A stretch of DNA of 64,000 bases from Nocardioides oceani (lineage in GTDB: Bacteria; Actinomycetota; Actinomycetes; Propionibacteriales; Nocardioidaceae): contig NZ_JAUHJQ010000001.1 of the NCBI RefSeq assembly GCF_030412965.1, positions 395,960 through 459,959 on the forward strand. The letters run 5' to 3'. Positions 26,093 to 38,116 of the stretch are shown piece after piece. The number at the start of each line of letters is the position of its first letter. Position 1 is the first letter of the stretch. The notes below the pieces were generated by a model. It was not told the origin of the DNA. It ran no database searches and saw only the letters and a program-made list of their open reading frames with translations. The position numbers were made by a program, and so were the translations under genes.

Positions 26093-27408
26093 CAGCTCTC
26101 TCCTGCCGTCGACCGGGCGGTGGACGGGTGGTCGAAGGTGAGCGGCGCCGCGGCGCCGCGCACGGGGCCGCCGGCGGGCATCGCCGGCACCGGGAAGCCG
26201 CCGGGGCCGCGGGTGCCGGGCTCCTCGGCCCGGGGCGTCGCCGCCTCCTCGTCGGAGTCGCCGGACTCGCCGACGAAGAACAGCGCGAGGAAGACCACCG
26301 CGAGGACGCCGATCCCGATGAGCAGGTAGCGGCGGTCGATGCCGCCCTCAAGCGAGACCGCGCGGATGGTCGCGACGGCGATGATCCACACCAGCGCGAC
26401 GGGGATGAGCCGCTTCCAGCCGAACGCCATGAACTGGTCGTAGCGCAGCCGGGGCAGCGACCCGCGCAGCCAGATGAAGAAGAAGATGAAGAACAGGACC
26501 TTGCCGAAGAACCACAGCACCGGCCAGTAGCCCTCGTTGAACCCGGCGTACAGCTCGTCGATCCAGAACGGCGCGTGCCAGCCGCCGAGGAACAGCGTCG
26601 TGGCCAGGGCCGAGACGGTCGCCATGTTGATGTACTCGGCGAGGAAGAACAGGGCGAACTTCAGCGAGGAGTACTCGGTGTGGAAGCCGCCCACCAGCTC
26701 GCCCTCGGCCTCGGGGAGGTCGAAGGGCGCCCGGTTGGTCTCCCCGACCATCGCGATGACGTAGATGACGAACGACGGCACGAGGATCAGGCCGAACCAC
26801 AGGTCGTCCTGGGCCTCGACGATCTCCGAGGTCGACATGGACCCCGCGTAGAGGAACACCGCGACCAGGGCCAGGCCCATCGCGACCTCGTAGGAGATCA
26901 TCTGCGCGCTCGAGCGCAGGCCGCCGAGCAGGGAGTACGTCGACCCGCTGGACCAGCCGCCGAGCACGATGCCGTAGATGCCGATCGAGGCGATCGCCAT
27001 CACGAACAGCACCGCGACCGGCATGTCGGTCAGCTGCAGCGGGGTGCGCTCGCCGAAGAAGTCGACCTCCGGCCCGAACGGGATCACCGAGAAGGTCACG
27101 AACGCCGGCACCACCGCGATGACCGGCGCCAGGAGGAAGACCACCCGGTCGGCGGCCTTGGGGATGATGTCCTCCTTCAGCGCCAGCTTCACGCCGTCGG
27201 CCAGCGACTGCAGCAGGCCGAAGGGGCCGTTGACGTTGGGGCCGATGCGGTGCTGCATGCGCGCCACGACCCGGCGCTCCCACCAGATGTTGAACAGGGT
27301 GAGCAGCACCAGCACCACGAAGATCAGCAGCGTCTTGATGCCGATGATCCACCAGGGGTCACCGCCGAACGCCGAGAGGTCCGGCCCGTCGGCCGCGAGG
27401 GTCCTCAT
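26092..27408 (-). CDS. nuoH: NADH-quinone oxidoreductase subunit H
   Basis: A 438-residue membrane subunit lining the quinone chamber. Family blocks are [53 protein letters not shown] and [17 protein letters not shown]. After the last helix (about residue 385) there is a polar tail of some 50 residues. The ATG overlaps the nuoG stop (ATGA). Confidence 0.96.
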   Translation of the reverse strand: MRTLAADGPDLSAFGGDPWWIIGIKTLLIFVVLVLLTLFNIWWERRVVARMQHRIGPNVNGPFGLLQSLADGVKLALKEDIIPKAADRVVFLLAPVIAVVPAFVTFSVIPFGPEVDFFGERTPLQLTDMPVAVLFVMAIASIGIYGIVLGGWSSGSTYSLLGGLRSSAQMISYEVAMGLALVAVFLYAGSMSTSEIVEAQDDLWFGLILVPSFVIYVIAMVGETNRAPFDLPEAEGELVGGFHTEYSSLKFALFFLAEYINMATVSALATTLFLGGWHAPFWIDELYAGFNEGYWPVLWFFGKVLFFIFFFIWLRGSLPRLRYDQFMAFGWKRLIPVALVWIIAVATIRAVSLEGGIDRRYLLIGIGVLAVVFLALFFVGESGDSDEEAATPRAEEPGTRGPGGFPVPAMPAGGPVRGAAAPLTFDHPSTARSTAGES

Positions 27409-29833
27409 GCGCCTGCTCCCTTCACGCTCACGCGCGACCCGGGCGAGGCCAGGCCGGCCAGCACCCCGTCGCCGAAGGAGTTCGCCGGGACCCAGACCAC
27501 GCCGTCGACCAGGTCGTCGGTGATCTCGGCCGGCAGCGTCACCGAGCCCCGGTCGCCGGTGACGGTCACCGTCGGGCCCGTGACGTCGTACGTCGCCGCG
27601 CTCACGCGCGCGACCGGCATCCGGGCCGTGGCCCGCAGCGCCGCGTCGCCGTCCTGCATCGACCCGAGGTCGAGCATCTGCTTCCAGGTCGCGAGGGCCA
27701 TGCCCTCCGCGCCCAGGGAGGACGGCCGCAACGGGTCGGCGGCCGGGCGTGGCCGCTCGCCGTCCCACCCGCCGAGCTCCTCCATCCGGGCGCGCACGTC
27801 GGCGACGGTGCGGAACCCGAGCGGGCGGCCGCGCCCCAGCACGGCGAGCTCCTCGGCGATCCCGGCGAGCACCCGCAGGTCCGGGAGCGAGCCGGGGTTG
27901 GTGAAGACCGCCTCGAAGGGCCGCGGCCGGCCCTCCCAGGTGATGAAGGTGCCGGCCTTGTCGCTGACCGGGGCGACCGGGAACACGACGTCCGCCTCGC
28001 GGGTCACGTCGGTCTCGCGCACCTCGAGCGCCACCACGAAGCGGGCGGCGCGCAGGGCCGCGCGGGTCGCGGCGGGGTCGGCGGTGTCGTCGGGGTCCAC
28101 GCCGCCGACGACGACGCCGCCGAGCTCGCCGGAGACCAGGGCGGCCACGATCTGGTCGGCGTCGCGGCCGGGCGCCTCCGGCAGCGACCGCACGCCCCAG
28201 GTGGTGGCGGCGTCGACCCGGGCCGCGGCGTCGGCGACCGGGCGACCGCCCGGCAGCAGCGTCGGCAGGCAGCCGGCCTCGACCGCGCCGCGGTCGCCGG
28301 CCCGGCGGGGCACCCACGCGAGGCGGGCGCCGGTACGCCGCGCCAGCGCGGCCGCGGCGGTCAGAGCACCGGGCGAGGTCGCGAGCCGCTCCCCCACCAG
28401 GACCACCGTGTCCGCGCCGATGCCGTGCTCGGCCCGGTCGGCGAGCGACTCGATCACCTCGGCCTCGGCGCCGGGGACCGCGGGGACGAGCGTGCCGTTC
28501 ATCTTGCGCAGGCCGCGGCTGCTGAAGGGCGCGACCGCGAGCACGCGGGTGCCGCGCCCGGACGCCTTGCGCAGGCGCAGGAAGATCGCGCCGGCCTCGT
28601 CCTCCGGCTCGAGCCCGACGAGGACGACGGTCCGCGCGGCCTCGAGGTCGGCGTACGTCACCGCGCCGTCCCACGGCCCGGTCAGCACGACCTCGGAGGC
28701 GAGGAAGTCGGCCTCCTCCGCCGAGAGCGGCCGGGCGCGGAAGTCGACGTCGTTGGTGCCGAGGGCGACCCGGGCGAACATGCTGTAGGCGTAGGCGTCC
28801 TCGGCGGTGAGCCGGCCGCCGGGCAGCACGCCGACGGCGCCCGCCTCGGCGAGCCCGCGGGCGGCGACGGCGAACGCCTCGGTCCACGACGCCGGCCGCA
28901 GCGACCCGTCGGTGTCGCGGACCTGCGGGTAGGTCAGCCGGTCGGCCTGCTGGGCGTAGTGGAACGCGAAGCGGTCCTTGTCGGTGATCCACTCCTCGTT
29001 GACCTCGGGGTCGTTGCCGGCGAGCCGGCGCATGACCTTGCCGCGGCGGTGGTCGACGCGGATGGCGGAGCCGCAGGCGTCGTGCTCGGCGACGGCCGGG
29101 GTGGAGACGAGGTCGAAGGGGCGCGAGCGGAAGCGGTACTCGGCGCTGGTGAGCGCACCGACCGGGCAGATCTGGATGGTGTTGCCCGAGAAGTAGCTCT
29201 CGAACGGCTCCTTCTCGTAGATACCGACCTGCTGCAGCGCCCCGCGCTCGACCAGCGCGATGAACGGGTCGCCGGCGATCTGCTCGGAGAAGCGGGTGCA
29301 CCGGGCGCACAACACGCAGCGCTCGCGGTCGAGCAGGACCTGCGCCGAGATGTTGATCGGCTTGGGGTAGGTGCGCTTGACGCCGCCGGACGCGGCGAAG
29401 CGGGACTCCCCGCGTCCGTTGGACAGCGCCTGGTTCTGCAGCGGGCACTCGCCGCCCTTGTCGCAGACCGGGCAGTCGAGCGGGTGGTTGATGAGCAGGA
29501 ACTCCATGACGCCCTGCTGCGCCTTGTCGGCGACCTCGCTGGTGGCCTGGGTGCTGACCACCATGCCCTCGGCGACCGGCAGCGTGCACGAGGCCTGCGG
29601 CTTGGGGAAGCCGCGCCCGTTGCCGGCGTCCGGGACGTCGACCAGGCACTGGCGGCACGCGCCGACCGGCGCGAGCAGCGGGTGGTCGCAGAAGCGCGGG
29701 ATCTGGATACCGACCTGCTCGGCGGCGCGGATGACCAGCGTGTCCTTCGGGACGCTGACCTGCACGCCGTCGATGGTCAGGGAGACCAGGTCGGTCCGGT
29801 CCACGTCCTGACCGGTGCGGTCCTGCTGCAGCG

Positions 29834-29837
<4 letters not shown>
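27405..29837 (-). CDS. nuoG: NADH-quinone oxidoreductase subunit G, N7 ligands missing
   Basis: An 810-residue iron-sulfur subunit of the peripheral arm. The N-terminal [2Fe-2S] ligands are C50, C61, C64 and C84; N5 is H118, C122, C125 and C131; N4 is C174, C177, C180 and C224. The N7 motif CxxCxxxCx27C, familiar from many bacterial NuoG proteins, is present only as a ghost: A250-xx-D253-xxx-S257-x27-T285 in exact spacing, so all four cysteines are replaced. N7 lies off the electron path and is absent in several lineages, so the subunit should still work. The C-terminal part is a molybdopterin-oxidoreductase-like scaffold. Confidence 0.95.
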
Positions 29838-31161
<1,324 letters not shown>

Positions 31162-31165
<4 letters not shown>

Positions 31166-31980
31166 TTCGCGTCTCCCTTCTCGGCGGCCGTCTCGGTCGT
31201 CGGGCTCTCCTTCTCGACCACGGCGGCCTCGGCCTCCTTGGTCCCGGCGTCCGCCGTGGCGGCGGCCTCCCGGCGGGGCTCCTCGGCGACGGCGTGCTGC
31301 GGCTCGCCGCCCGCCTCGCCCGACGCGTCGGCCGGCGGCGCGGACCAGCCGCGCTCGGTGGCCAGGCCCAGCCCGGCCAGCGAGGCGGGGCCGGCGCTCG
31401 GGCCCTCGTCGACGCGGCCGTCGGGGAACCCGGCGAGCACGCGCGAGGCCTCGCGCCAGGTGCAGATCCGGGGCCCGCGCGTGGAGCGGACCTCCACGCC
31501 GGCCCGGAGGTCGTCGACGAGCTGGACGGCCGACTCGGGCGTCTGGTTGTCGACGAACTCCCAGTTGACCATCATCACCGGCGCGTAGTCGCAGGCCGCG
31601 TTGCACTCGAGGTGCTCGAGGGTGACCGAGCCGTCGGCGGTCGTCTCGTCGTTGCCGACGTCGAGGTGGTCCTTGAGCCGGGCGAAGATCTCGTCGCCGC
31701 CCATGACCGCGCACAGCGTGTTGGTGCAGACGCCGACGTGGTAGTCGCCCACCGGCTTGCGCTTGTACATCGTGTAGAAGGTCGCGACGCCGCTGACGTC
31801 GGCGGCGGTGATGCCGAGGACGTCCGCGCAGGCCTCGATGCCCTCGGGGGTGATCCGGCCCTGGACCGACTGCACGAGGTGCAGCATCGGGAGCAGGCCC
31901 GACCGCGGCTGGGGGTAGCGCGCGGCGATGGCGCGCAGCTCCTCCAGCGTGGTCTCGGTCAGCGCAGCGGTGGCGCTCAT
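31162..31980 (-). CDS. nuoE: NADH-quinone oxidoreductase subunit E with acidic tail
   Basis: A 272-residue subunit with cluster N1a: ligands C85 and C90 (CTNTLC) and C126 and C130 (CNAAC). The conserved fold ends near residue 185; the last 80 or so residues are Ala/Glu-rich and low in complexity ([21 protein letters not shown]). The ATG overlaps the nuoD stop. Confidence 0.95.
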
Positions 31981-33317
31981 CGGTCGACACCTCCCATGAC
32001 GGGGTCGATGGAGGCGATCGCGACGATGACGTCGGCGACCATGCCGCCCTCGCTCATCACGCTCGTCGCCTGCAGGTTCGTGAACGACGGGTCGCGGAAG
32101 TGCACGCGGTACGGGCGGGTGCCGCCGTCGGAGACGACGTGGGCGCCGAGCTCGCCGCGCGGCCCCTCGACCGGCACGTAGGCCTGGCCGGCCGGCACGC
32201 GGAAGCCCTCGGTCACCAGCTTGAAGTGGTGGATCAGCGCCTCCATCGACTCGCCCATGATGTGGCGGATGTGGTCGAGGCTGTTGCCCATGCCGTCGCT
32301 GCCGATGGCCAGCTGGCTGGGCCAGGCGATCTTCTTGTCGGCAACCATGACCGGCGCGCCCTCGAGGCCGGCGAGCCGCTCGGCGGCCTGCTCGACGATC
32401 TTCAGCGACTCCCACATCTCCGCGAGCCGGATCCGGAAGCGGCCGTAGGAGTCGGCGGTGTCCCAGGTCTGGACGTCGAAGTCGTAGGTCTCGTAGCCGC
32501 AGTACGGCTGGGTCTTGCGCAGGTCCCAGGGGTAGCCGGTGCTGCGCAGCACCGGGCCGGTGAGGCCGAGCGCGACGCAGCCCTCGAGGTCGAGGTGGCC
32601 GACGTCGACGAGCCGGGCCTTGAAGATCGGGTTGGCGTTGCAGAGCGCCTCGTACTCCGGCAGCCGCTTGCGCATGAGGGCGATGAACGCGCGGATCTCG
32701 TCCAGCGCGCCCGGCGGGAGGTCCTGGGCGACGCCGCCGGGGCGGATGAACGCATGGTTCATCCGCAGGCCGGTGATCAGCTCGAAGAGGTCCAGCACCA
32801 GCTCGCGCTCGCGGAAGCCGATCGTCATCACCGTCAGCGCGCCGATCTCCATGCCGCCGGTAGCGATCGCCACCAGGTGGGAGGAGATCCGGTTGAGCTC
32901 CATGAGGAGCACCCGCATGACGTTGGCCTTCTCCGGCACCTGGTCCTCGATGTCGAGGAGCCGCTCGATGCCCAGGCAGTACGTCGCCTCGTTGAAGAAC
33001 GGCGAGAGGTAGTCCATCCGGGTGCAGAACGTGACGCCCTGGACCCAGGAGCGGAACTCCATGTTCTTCTCGATGCCGGTGTGGAGGTAGCCGATGCCGC
33101 AGCGGGCCTCGGTGACCGTCTCCCCCTCGAGCTCGAGGATCAGCCGCAGCACGCCGTGGGTCGAGGGGTGCTGCGGACCCATGTTGACGACGACCCGCTC
33201 GCTGTCGTCCTCGGCGAGGCCCTCGGCGATCTGGTCCCAGTCCTGGCCGGAGACGGTGAAGACCCGGCCCTCGGTGGTCTCGGTCGAGCTCGCGTAGATG
33301 TCGTGGTCAGTGGTCAT
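31977..33317 (-). CDS. nuoD: NADH-quinone oxidoreductase subunit D
   Basis: A 446-residue subunit forming the quinone site with Nuo[16 protein letters not shown] near the N-terminus carries the quinone-contacting histidine, and [30 protein letters not shown] and [19 protein letters not shown] are family blocks. The ATG lies 30 bases after nuoC. Confidence 0.96.
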   Translation of the reverse strand: MTTDHDIYASSTETTEGRVFTVSGQDWDQIAEGLAEDDSERVVVNMGPQHPSTHGVLRLILELEGETVTEARCGIGYLHTGIEKNMEFRSWVQGVTFCTRMDYLSPFFNEATYCLGIERLLDIEDQVPEKANVMRVLLMELNRISSHLVAIATGGMEIGALTVMTIGFRERELVLDLFELITGLRMNHAFIRPGGVAQDLPPGALDEIRAFIALMRKRLPEYEALCNANPIFKARLVDVGHLDLEGCVALGLTGPVLRSTGYPWDLRKTQPYCGYETYDFDVQTWDTADSYGRFRIRLAEMWESLKIVEQAAERLAGLEGAPVMVADKKIAWPSQLAIGSDGMGNSLDHIRHIMGESMEALIHHFKLVTEGFRVPAGQAYVPVEGPRGELGAHVVSDGGTRPYRVHFRDPSFTNLQATSVMSEGGMVADVIVAIASIDPVMGGVDR

Positions 33318-33347
33318 GGCGGATCACTCCGAGGCGTTGGGGTGACA

Positions 33348-34079
33348 TCAGCTGTAGCTCCGGCGCTGGTCGGGCGGCGGGACGCTGCCGCCCTTGTACT
33401 CCACGGGGATGCCGCCGAGCGGGTAGTCCTTGCGCTGGGGGTGGCCCGGCCAGTCGTCGGGCATGAGGATCCGGGTCAGGGACGGGTGGCCGTCGAAGAC
33501 CACGCCGAACATGTCGTAGGTCTCCCGCTCGTGCCAGTCGGCCGTGGGGTACGTCGCCACGACCGACGGCAGGTGCGGGTCGGCGTCGGGCACCGCGACC
33601 TCGAGCCGGACCCGGCGGTTCCACGTCATCGACAGCAGGTGGTGGACCACGTGCAGCTCGCGGCCCGCGTCGTCGGGGTGGTGGACCCCGCTGACGCCGC
33701 TGAGCAGCTCGAACCGCAGGGACGGGTCGTCCCGCAGCGCCCGGGCGACCGCCGGCAGCCCGTCGCGGCGGACGTGGAAGGTGAGCTCGCCGCGGTGGAC
33801 CACGACGCCCTCGACCGCGTCCGGCGCGCCGGCCGTCGCGAGTGCGGCGTCCAGCGCGGCCGCGACCTCCTCGTGCCAGCCCTCGAGGGGCCGGCGCGCG
33901 AGCCCGGGGTACACCACGGGCTGCACCAGACCGCCGTACCCGCTCGTGTCGCCGGTGCCGCGCGTGCCGAACATCCCGCGCCGCACGCCGACGGCGCGGA
34001 CCTCGGGGTCGAGCGAGGCCGGGGCGTTCTCCGGCGACTCCTCCAGCGCGCGCTGGTCGGGGCTCTTGTCCTCGGTCAC
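33348..34079 (-). CDS. nuoC: NADH-quinone oxidoreductase subunit C
   Basis: A 243-residue subunit. The 30-kDa family signature appears as [42 protein letters not shown]. The first 65 residues or so are a polar extension ([21 protein letters not shown] and following) of the sort seen in other actinobacteria. The GTG start overlaps the nuoB stop (GTGA). Confidence 0.95.
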   Translation of the reverse strand: MTEDKSPDQRALEESPENAPASLDPEVRAVGVRRGMFGTRGTGDTSGYGGLVQPVVYPGLARRPLEGWHEEVAAALDAALATAGAPDAVEGVVVHRGELTFHVRRDGLPAVARALRDDPSLRFELLSGVSGVHHPDDAGRELHVVHHLLSMTWNRRVRLEVAVPDADPHLPSVVATYPTADWHERETYDMFGVVFDGHPSLTRILMPDDWPGHPQRKDYPLGGIPVEYKGGSVPPPDQRRSYS

Positions 34080-34630
34080 CGCAGCAGACCCCGCATCTCG
34101 GAGGTGGGCAGCGCGCGGAGCGCGGCGTTCTCCCGCTCCTCGACCTCGCGGGCGCGGTTCGGCCCGAGCTTGGTCTGCTGCACCTGGTCGTGCAGCTTGA
34201 GGATGGCGTCGATGAGCATCTCGGGCCGCGGCGGGCACCCGGGGAGGTACATGTCCACCGGCACCACGTGGTCGACGCCCTGGACGATCGCGTAGTTGTT
34301 GAACATGCCGCCGCTGGAGGCGCACACGCCCATCGCGAGCACCCACTTGGGCTCGGGCATCTGGTCGTAGATCTGGCGCAGGACCGGCGCCATCTTCTGG
34401 CTGACCCGGCCGGCGACGATCATCAGGTCGGCCTGGCGCGGGCTGGCGCGGAAGACCTCCATGCCGAAGCGGGCGAGGTCGTACTTCGGGCCGCCGCTGG
34501 TCATCATCTCGATGGCGCAGCAGGCCAGGCCGAAGGTGGCCGGCCAGAACGACGCCTTGCGCATGTAGCCGGCGACGCCCTCGACGGTCGTCAGCAGGAC
34601 GCCGCTGGGGAGCTTCTCCTCGATACCCAT
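34076..34630 (-). CDS. nuoB: NADH-quinone oxidoreductase subunit B
   Basis: A 184-residue subunit binding cluster N2, the last before quinone. Ligands are the tandem C37 and C38 (LACCAIEMM), C103 (GVCASSGG) and C132 (LPGCPPRPE). It lies between nuoA and nuoC in standard order. Confidence 0.97.
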   Translation of the reverse strand: MGIEEKLPSGVLLTTVEGVAGYMRKASFWPATFGLACCAIEMMTSGGPKYDLARFGMEVFRASPRQADLMIVAGRVSQKMAPVLRQIYDQMPEPKWVLAMGVCASSGGMFNNYAIVQGVDHVVPVDMYLPGCPPRPEMLIDAILKLHDQVQQTKLGPNRAREVEERENAALRALPTSEMRGLLR

Positions 34631-34646
34631 CAGGTGGTTCCTCCGC

Positions 34647-35006
34647 TCAGTCCCACTCGAGCCCGCCCCTGCGCCACACGTAGGCGTAGGCGACGAACAC
34701 GGTGGCGATGAAGACGACCATCTCGACGAGCCCGAAGAGCGCCATCGCATCGAAGTGCACGGCCCACGGGTAGAGGAAGATGATCTCGATGTCGAAGACG
34801 ATGAAGAGCATCGCGGTGATGTAGTACTTCACCGGGAAGCGGCCGCCACCGACCGGTTGCGGGGTGGGCTCGATGCCGCACTCGTAGCTGTCGAGCCGGG
34901 CCCGGTTGTACCGCTTGGGTCCCACCAGGGCGCTCATCGCGACCGAGCCGGCCGCGAAGAGGGTGGCCAGCACGACGAGGGCCAGCACCGGTGTGTAGAG
35001 CTCCAC
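34647..35006 (-). CDS. nuoA: NADH-quinone oxidoreductase subunit A
   Basis: A 119-residue membrane subunit with three helices. [54 protein letters not shown] residues, including the acidic loop, mark the family. Two in-frame GTGs exist; the one at 35006 is preferred because AGGAG lies 5 bases upstream, whereas that site would abut the GTG at 35012. It is the first gene of the nuo operon, and the 288-bp gap behind it holds a Rex-like site. Confidence 0.95.
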   Translation of the reverse strand: MELYTPVLALVVLATLFAAGSVAMSALVGPKRYNRARLDSYECGIEPTPQPVGGGRFPVKYYITAMLFIVFDIEIIFLYPWAVHFDAMALFGLVEMVVFIATVFVAYAYVWRRGGLEWD

Positions 35007-35058
35007 GGGCACTCCTGTCGAACGTCGGTCGGGCGTCGCGTCCGCACCTCATGTGACC

Positions 35059-35076
35059 TTGTGAACAGAATCACTA
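35059..35076. promoter_or_regulatory. Rex-like redox operator before nuoA
   Basis: TTGTGAA, four bases, then ATCACTA matches 12 of the 14 defined positions of the Rex operator pattern TTGTGAAnnnnTTCACAA. It lies about 55 bp upstream of the nuoA start. In Streptomyces Rex senses NADH/NAD+ and represses nuo and cyd operons. The right half-site is imperfect, and no rex gene is in this window. Confidence 0.5.
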
Positions 35077-35254
35077 AGTGGTGCGGAACACATAGTGCCA
35101 CTGGTCCCGGGATGGCGCACGCCTGGGGTGGGAACCGGTCAAACCGTGTCTGACCTGGGCATTTAACGCATGCCGATGTTGCCTATATGGATCCGCGGGC
35201 TGACCTGCGGGAACGCGGCGTTGCACCGGTGCTGTGGTGCACGCCACGGGGTTC

Positions 35255-35273
35255 GGCCGTCCCGTCGACGGCC
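35255..35273. terminator. weak hairpin after menG
   Basis: GGCCGTC and GACGGCC pair around a 5-nt loop just downstream of the menG stop on the minus strand. It may end menG transcripts before nuoA, but the stem is only 7 bp and no U-tract follows. Confidence 0.3.
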
Positions 35274-35294
35274 CGGCCGAGCGGAGGAGCGCGG

Positions 35295-35984
35295 CTACTT
35301 GGTGGCGCGGTGCAGGGCGACGATGCCGGCGGAGAGGTCGCGCCACTCCGGGCGCTGCCAGCCGGCCTCGGCGACGAGGTCGGCCAGCCCCCGCTGGTCG
35401 GGCCAGGCGCGGATGGACTCGGCGAGGTAGACGTAGGCGTCCGGGGAGGAGGAGACGGCGCGGGCGATCGTCGGCAGCGCCTTCATGAGGTACTCGAGGT
35501 AGACGGTGCGGAACGCCGCGTGGGTGGGGTGGCTGAACTCGCAGACCACGAGCCGTCCGCCCGGCTTGGTCACCCGGCGCATCTCGCGCAGGCCGGCGAG
35601 CGGGTCGACGATGTTGCGCAGCCCGAAGGAGATGGTGACCGCGTCGAAGGTGTCGTCGGCGAACGGCAGCCGGGTGCCGTCACCCGCGGTGAACGGCAGG
35701 TCCGGGCGGGCCTGCTTGCCGACGCGGAGCATGCCGAGGGAGAAGTCGCACGGGACGACGGTCGCGCCGCGGTCGGCGAAGGGCTGGCTGGAGGTGCCGG
35801 TGCCGGCGGCGAGGTCGAGGACCAGGTCGCCCCAGCCCGCGTCGACCGCCTCGATGACGTCCTGGCGCCAGCGACGGTCCTGCCCGAGGGAGAGGACGTC
35901 GTTGGTCAGGTCGTAGCGGCGCGCGACCGCGTCGAACATCCGACGGACGTCGGTCGGCTGCTTGTCGAGCTCTGCACGGGCCAC
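35295..35984 (-). CDS. menG: demethylmenaquinone methyltransferase
   Basis: A 229-residue UbiE/MenG SAM-dependent methyltransferase that performs the last step of menaquinone synthesis. Motif I is [12 protein letters not shown], with [32 protein letters not shown] as the UbiE-specific block and [17 protein letters not shown] near the N-terminus. The GTG at 35984 is 6 bases from TAGGGT (35991-35996 on the minus strand), suggesting leaderless transcription. It stands upstream of the nuo operon on the same strand. Confidence 0.93.
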   Translation of the reverse strand: MARAELDKQPTDVRRMFDAVARRYDLTNDVLSLGQDRRWRQDVIEAVDAGWGDLVLDLAAGTGTSSQPFADRGATVVPCDFSLGMLRVGKQARPDLPFTAGDGTRLPFADDTFDAVTISFGLRNIVDPLAGLREMRRVTKPGGRLVVCEFSHPTHAAFRTVYLEYLMKALPTIARAVSSSPDAYVYLAESIRAWPDQRGLADLVAEAGWQRPEWRDLSAGIVALHRATK

Positions 35985-36039
35985 GGCCGCACCCTACGGG
36001 GACGCCGCGAGCGCGCCGCAGCCGCGCCGCGGTCGTGGC

Positions 36040-36672
36040 TCAGGCGACCGCGTCCCACGCGGCGTCGACCAGCGCGACCAGGTCCTCGGCCGGCAGGCCC
36101 GCGGCGGTGGCCTGGACGGTCAGCTCGTCCTCGCTGCGCTGGCAGGCGACGTACGACGGAGCGTCGCCCTGGGGCGCGCCGGCCGTCGGGTCGGCGGCCG
36201 GACGCTGGACGATGCAGATCGCGTCGCCCTCGCGCACCAGCTCCTGGGTGGCCGCGCCGGACGCGGCCGCGTCCTCCCCCGAGATCGTCTCGGGGGCGAA
36301 GGCGCCGCCGGGCGCGCGGAAGGCCTGCACGAAGACGGCCGTGGACAGGTCCTCGCTGGCGTAGGTCCGCGTCTCCGCGGCGTGGTCGTAGACGTCGGCG
36401 AGCACGTCGTCGCCGTGCTCGCGCGAGGAGGCCTGGCGGCCCGAGAGCGTCTCGGCCTGGTCGGCGTCGTACTGCCCCGCGAACGCCTCGTCGAGGTCGG
36501 CCGCGGTGTAGCCGCCCGGCAGCGTGTCCGGCAGGCCCAGCGGTTCCTCGGCGCCGGCACCGTCGGTGGTCCGCGGGAGCAGGACCGCGAAGACCACCAG
36601 CAGGGCGAGCACCACCACGCCGGCCAGCAGACCGGTCCAGCGGGTCGTGGACGGGGACGGGGTGCTGCTCAC
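36040..36672 (-). CDS. membrane-anchored protein of unknown function
   Basis: A 210-residue protein with a single N-terminal helix (about residues 13-33, LLAGVVVLALLVVFAVLLP) and an acidic, Ala-rich extracytoplasmic domain. Two cysteines (DAICIVQRP, YVACQRSED) sit about 27 residues apart and could pair. The GTG at 36672 has GAGGAG 6 bases upstream. No known domain is recognised. It lies upstream of menG on the same strand and divergent from menF, a gene order that by itself does not reveal a role. Confidence 0.7.
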   Translation of the reverse strand: MSSTPSPSTTRWTGLLAGVVVLALLVVFAVLLPRTTDGAGAEEPLGLPDTLPGGYTAADLDEAFAGQYDADQAETLSGRQASSREHGDDVLADVYDHAAETRTYASEDLSTAVFVQAFRAPGGAFAPETISGEDAAASGAATQELVREGDAICIVQRPAADPTAGAPQGDAPSYVACQRSEDELTVQATAAGLPAEDLVALVDAAWDAVA

Positions 36673-36782
36673 GGGGGACTCCTCGATCGGGACTGCAGGA
36701 CGCGGCGCAGGGCCTCGCGGACCGTAACCGGCCGACCTGAGGCACGACTGAGCGGGTCCGGGGGCGTGGGTACGCTCGGGGG

Positions 36783-38069
36783 GTGACCACCCGTACGGCT
36801 CCGGACGAGCAGGTGTCCGCCGGCCGGCTGGTCGCGCGGACCGTGGCGCTCGAGCCCGGCTCCCCCCTCTGGCCCGGCGGCTCGCTGCTCGACGTGCTGC
36901 CGACCGACGCGCCGGTCACCTGGCTGCGCCGCGGCGAGGGGCTCGTCGGCTGGGGCGTCGCCGCCCAGCTGCGGACGAGCGGGCCGACCCGCTTCGCCGA
37001 CGCCGCCAAGTGGTGGACCGAGACCGTCGCCCGCGCCGACGTGGTCGACGAGGTCCACGAGCCCGGCACCGGGCTGGTGTCCTTCGGGACCTTCGCCTTC
37101 GCCGACGAGCCGGGCGACTCCGTGCTCGTCGTGCCGTCGGTCGTCGTGGGCCGCCGCGGCGACCGGGCGTGGGTCACCACCGTCTCGCCGGCCGACGAGC
37201 CGGTCCCGGACGCCGACGTCCGCATCCGCGACGTACCCCCTCCGCCGGTGGGGCTGACCTTCGCCGACGGCGCCCTCGACGGGGAGCGCTGGATGAGCGT
37301 GGTCGCCGACGCGGTCGCCCGGATTTCCGCCGGCGAGCTGGAGAAGGTGGTGCTGGCCCGCGACCTCCTCGCCACCGCCGCCGAGCCGCTGGACGTCCGC
37401 TGGCCGCTGCGCAGGCTCGCCGCCGGCTACCCGATGTGCTGGACCTTCCACGTCGACGGGATGTTCGGCGCCACTCCCGAGCTGCTCGTGCGCCGCGAGC
37501 GCGGCCTGGTCACCTCGCGCGTGCTGGCCGGCACGATCCGGCGCACCGGCGACGACGAGCGCGACCTCGCGCTGGCCGCGACGCTGGCGCGCTCGTCGAA
37601 GGACCTCGAGGAGCACGAGTACGCCGTCCGCTCGGTCGCCGACGCGCTCGAGCCGCACTGCTCGTCGATGAACGTCCCCGAGGCGCCGTTCGTGCTGCAC
37701 CTGCCGAACGTCATGCACCTCGCGACCGACGTGAACGGCGTGGTGCACGACGCCGCGACCGTCTCCTCGCTGCAGCTGGCCGAGGCGCTCCACCCCTCGG
37801 CGGCCGTCGGTGGCACGCCGACCCCCGAGGCCACCGAGCTGATCAGCCGGATCGAGGGCATGGACCGCGGCCGGTACGCCGGGCCGGTCGGCTGGATGGA
37901 CGCCTCGGGCGACGGCGAGTGGGGCATCGCGCTGCGCTCGGGGTTCCACGAGGGCGCCACCGTCCGGCTCTTCGCCGGCTGCGGCGTGGTCGCCGACTCC
38001 GACCCGGAGTCGGAGCTGGCGGAGTCGCAGGCGAAGTTCGTCCCCGTGCGCGACGCGCTCGCCGACTGA
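36783..38069 (+). CDS. menF: isochorismate synthase
   Basis: A 428-residue chorismate-utilising enzyme that converts chorismate to isochorismate, the first step of the classical menaquinone route. Family blocks are GELEKVVLARDLLATA, SRVLAGTIRRTGDD, SSKDLEEHEYAVRSVADAL, LHPSAAVGGTPT and GRYAGPVGWMDASGDGEWGIALRSG. The GTG lies 6 bases after TACGCT (36771-36776), a leaderless arrangement. MenD, its partner enzyme, is encoded 11 kb away at 48902-50467. An entC-type role for siderophores cannot be excluded, but menaquinone context is stronger. Confidence 0.9.
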   Translation: MTTRTAPDEQVSAGRLVARTVALEPGSPLWPGGSLLDVLPTDAPVTWLRRGEGLVGWGVAAQLRTSGPTRFADAAKWWTETVARADVVDEVHEPGTGLVSFGTFAFADEPGDSVLVVPSVVVGRRGDRAWVTTVSPADEPVPDADVRIRDVPPPPVGLTFADGALDGERWMSVVADAVARISAGELEKVVLARDLLATAAEPLDVRWPLRRLAAGYPMCWTFHVDGMFGATPELLVRRERGLVTSRVLAGTIRRTGDDERDLALAATLARSSKDLEEHEYAVRSVADALEPHCSSMNVPEAPFVLHLPNVMHLATDVNGVVHDAATVSSLQLAEALHPSAAVGGTPTPEATELISRIEGMDRGRYAGPVGWMDASGDGEWGIALRSGFHEGATVRLFAGCGVVADSDPESELAESQAKFVPVRDALAD

Positions 38070-38109
38070 CGAACCGGCGAACCGGCGAACCGACGACCCG
38101 ACGAGCGGG
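38070..38109. repeat. degenerate octamer tandem repeat
   Basis: Five successive 8-bp units begin at 38070 (CGAACCGG, CGAACCGG, CGAACCGA, CGACCCGA, CGAGCGGG). They fill the 47-bp gap between the convergent menF and metallo-hydrolase genes. Confidence 0.75.
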
Positions 38110-38116
38110 CCGGGGC

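Noticed and set aside
25496..26351. Alternative frames over nuoI and nuoH hinting at a frameshift.
   Set aside because: Both genes read through fully in their own frames with all cluster and quinone-site motifs, and they share only a TGATG junction.
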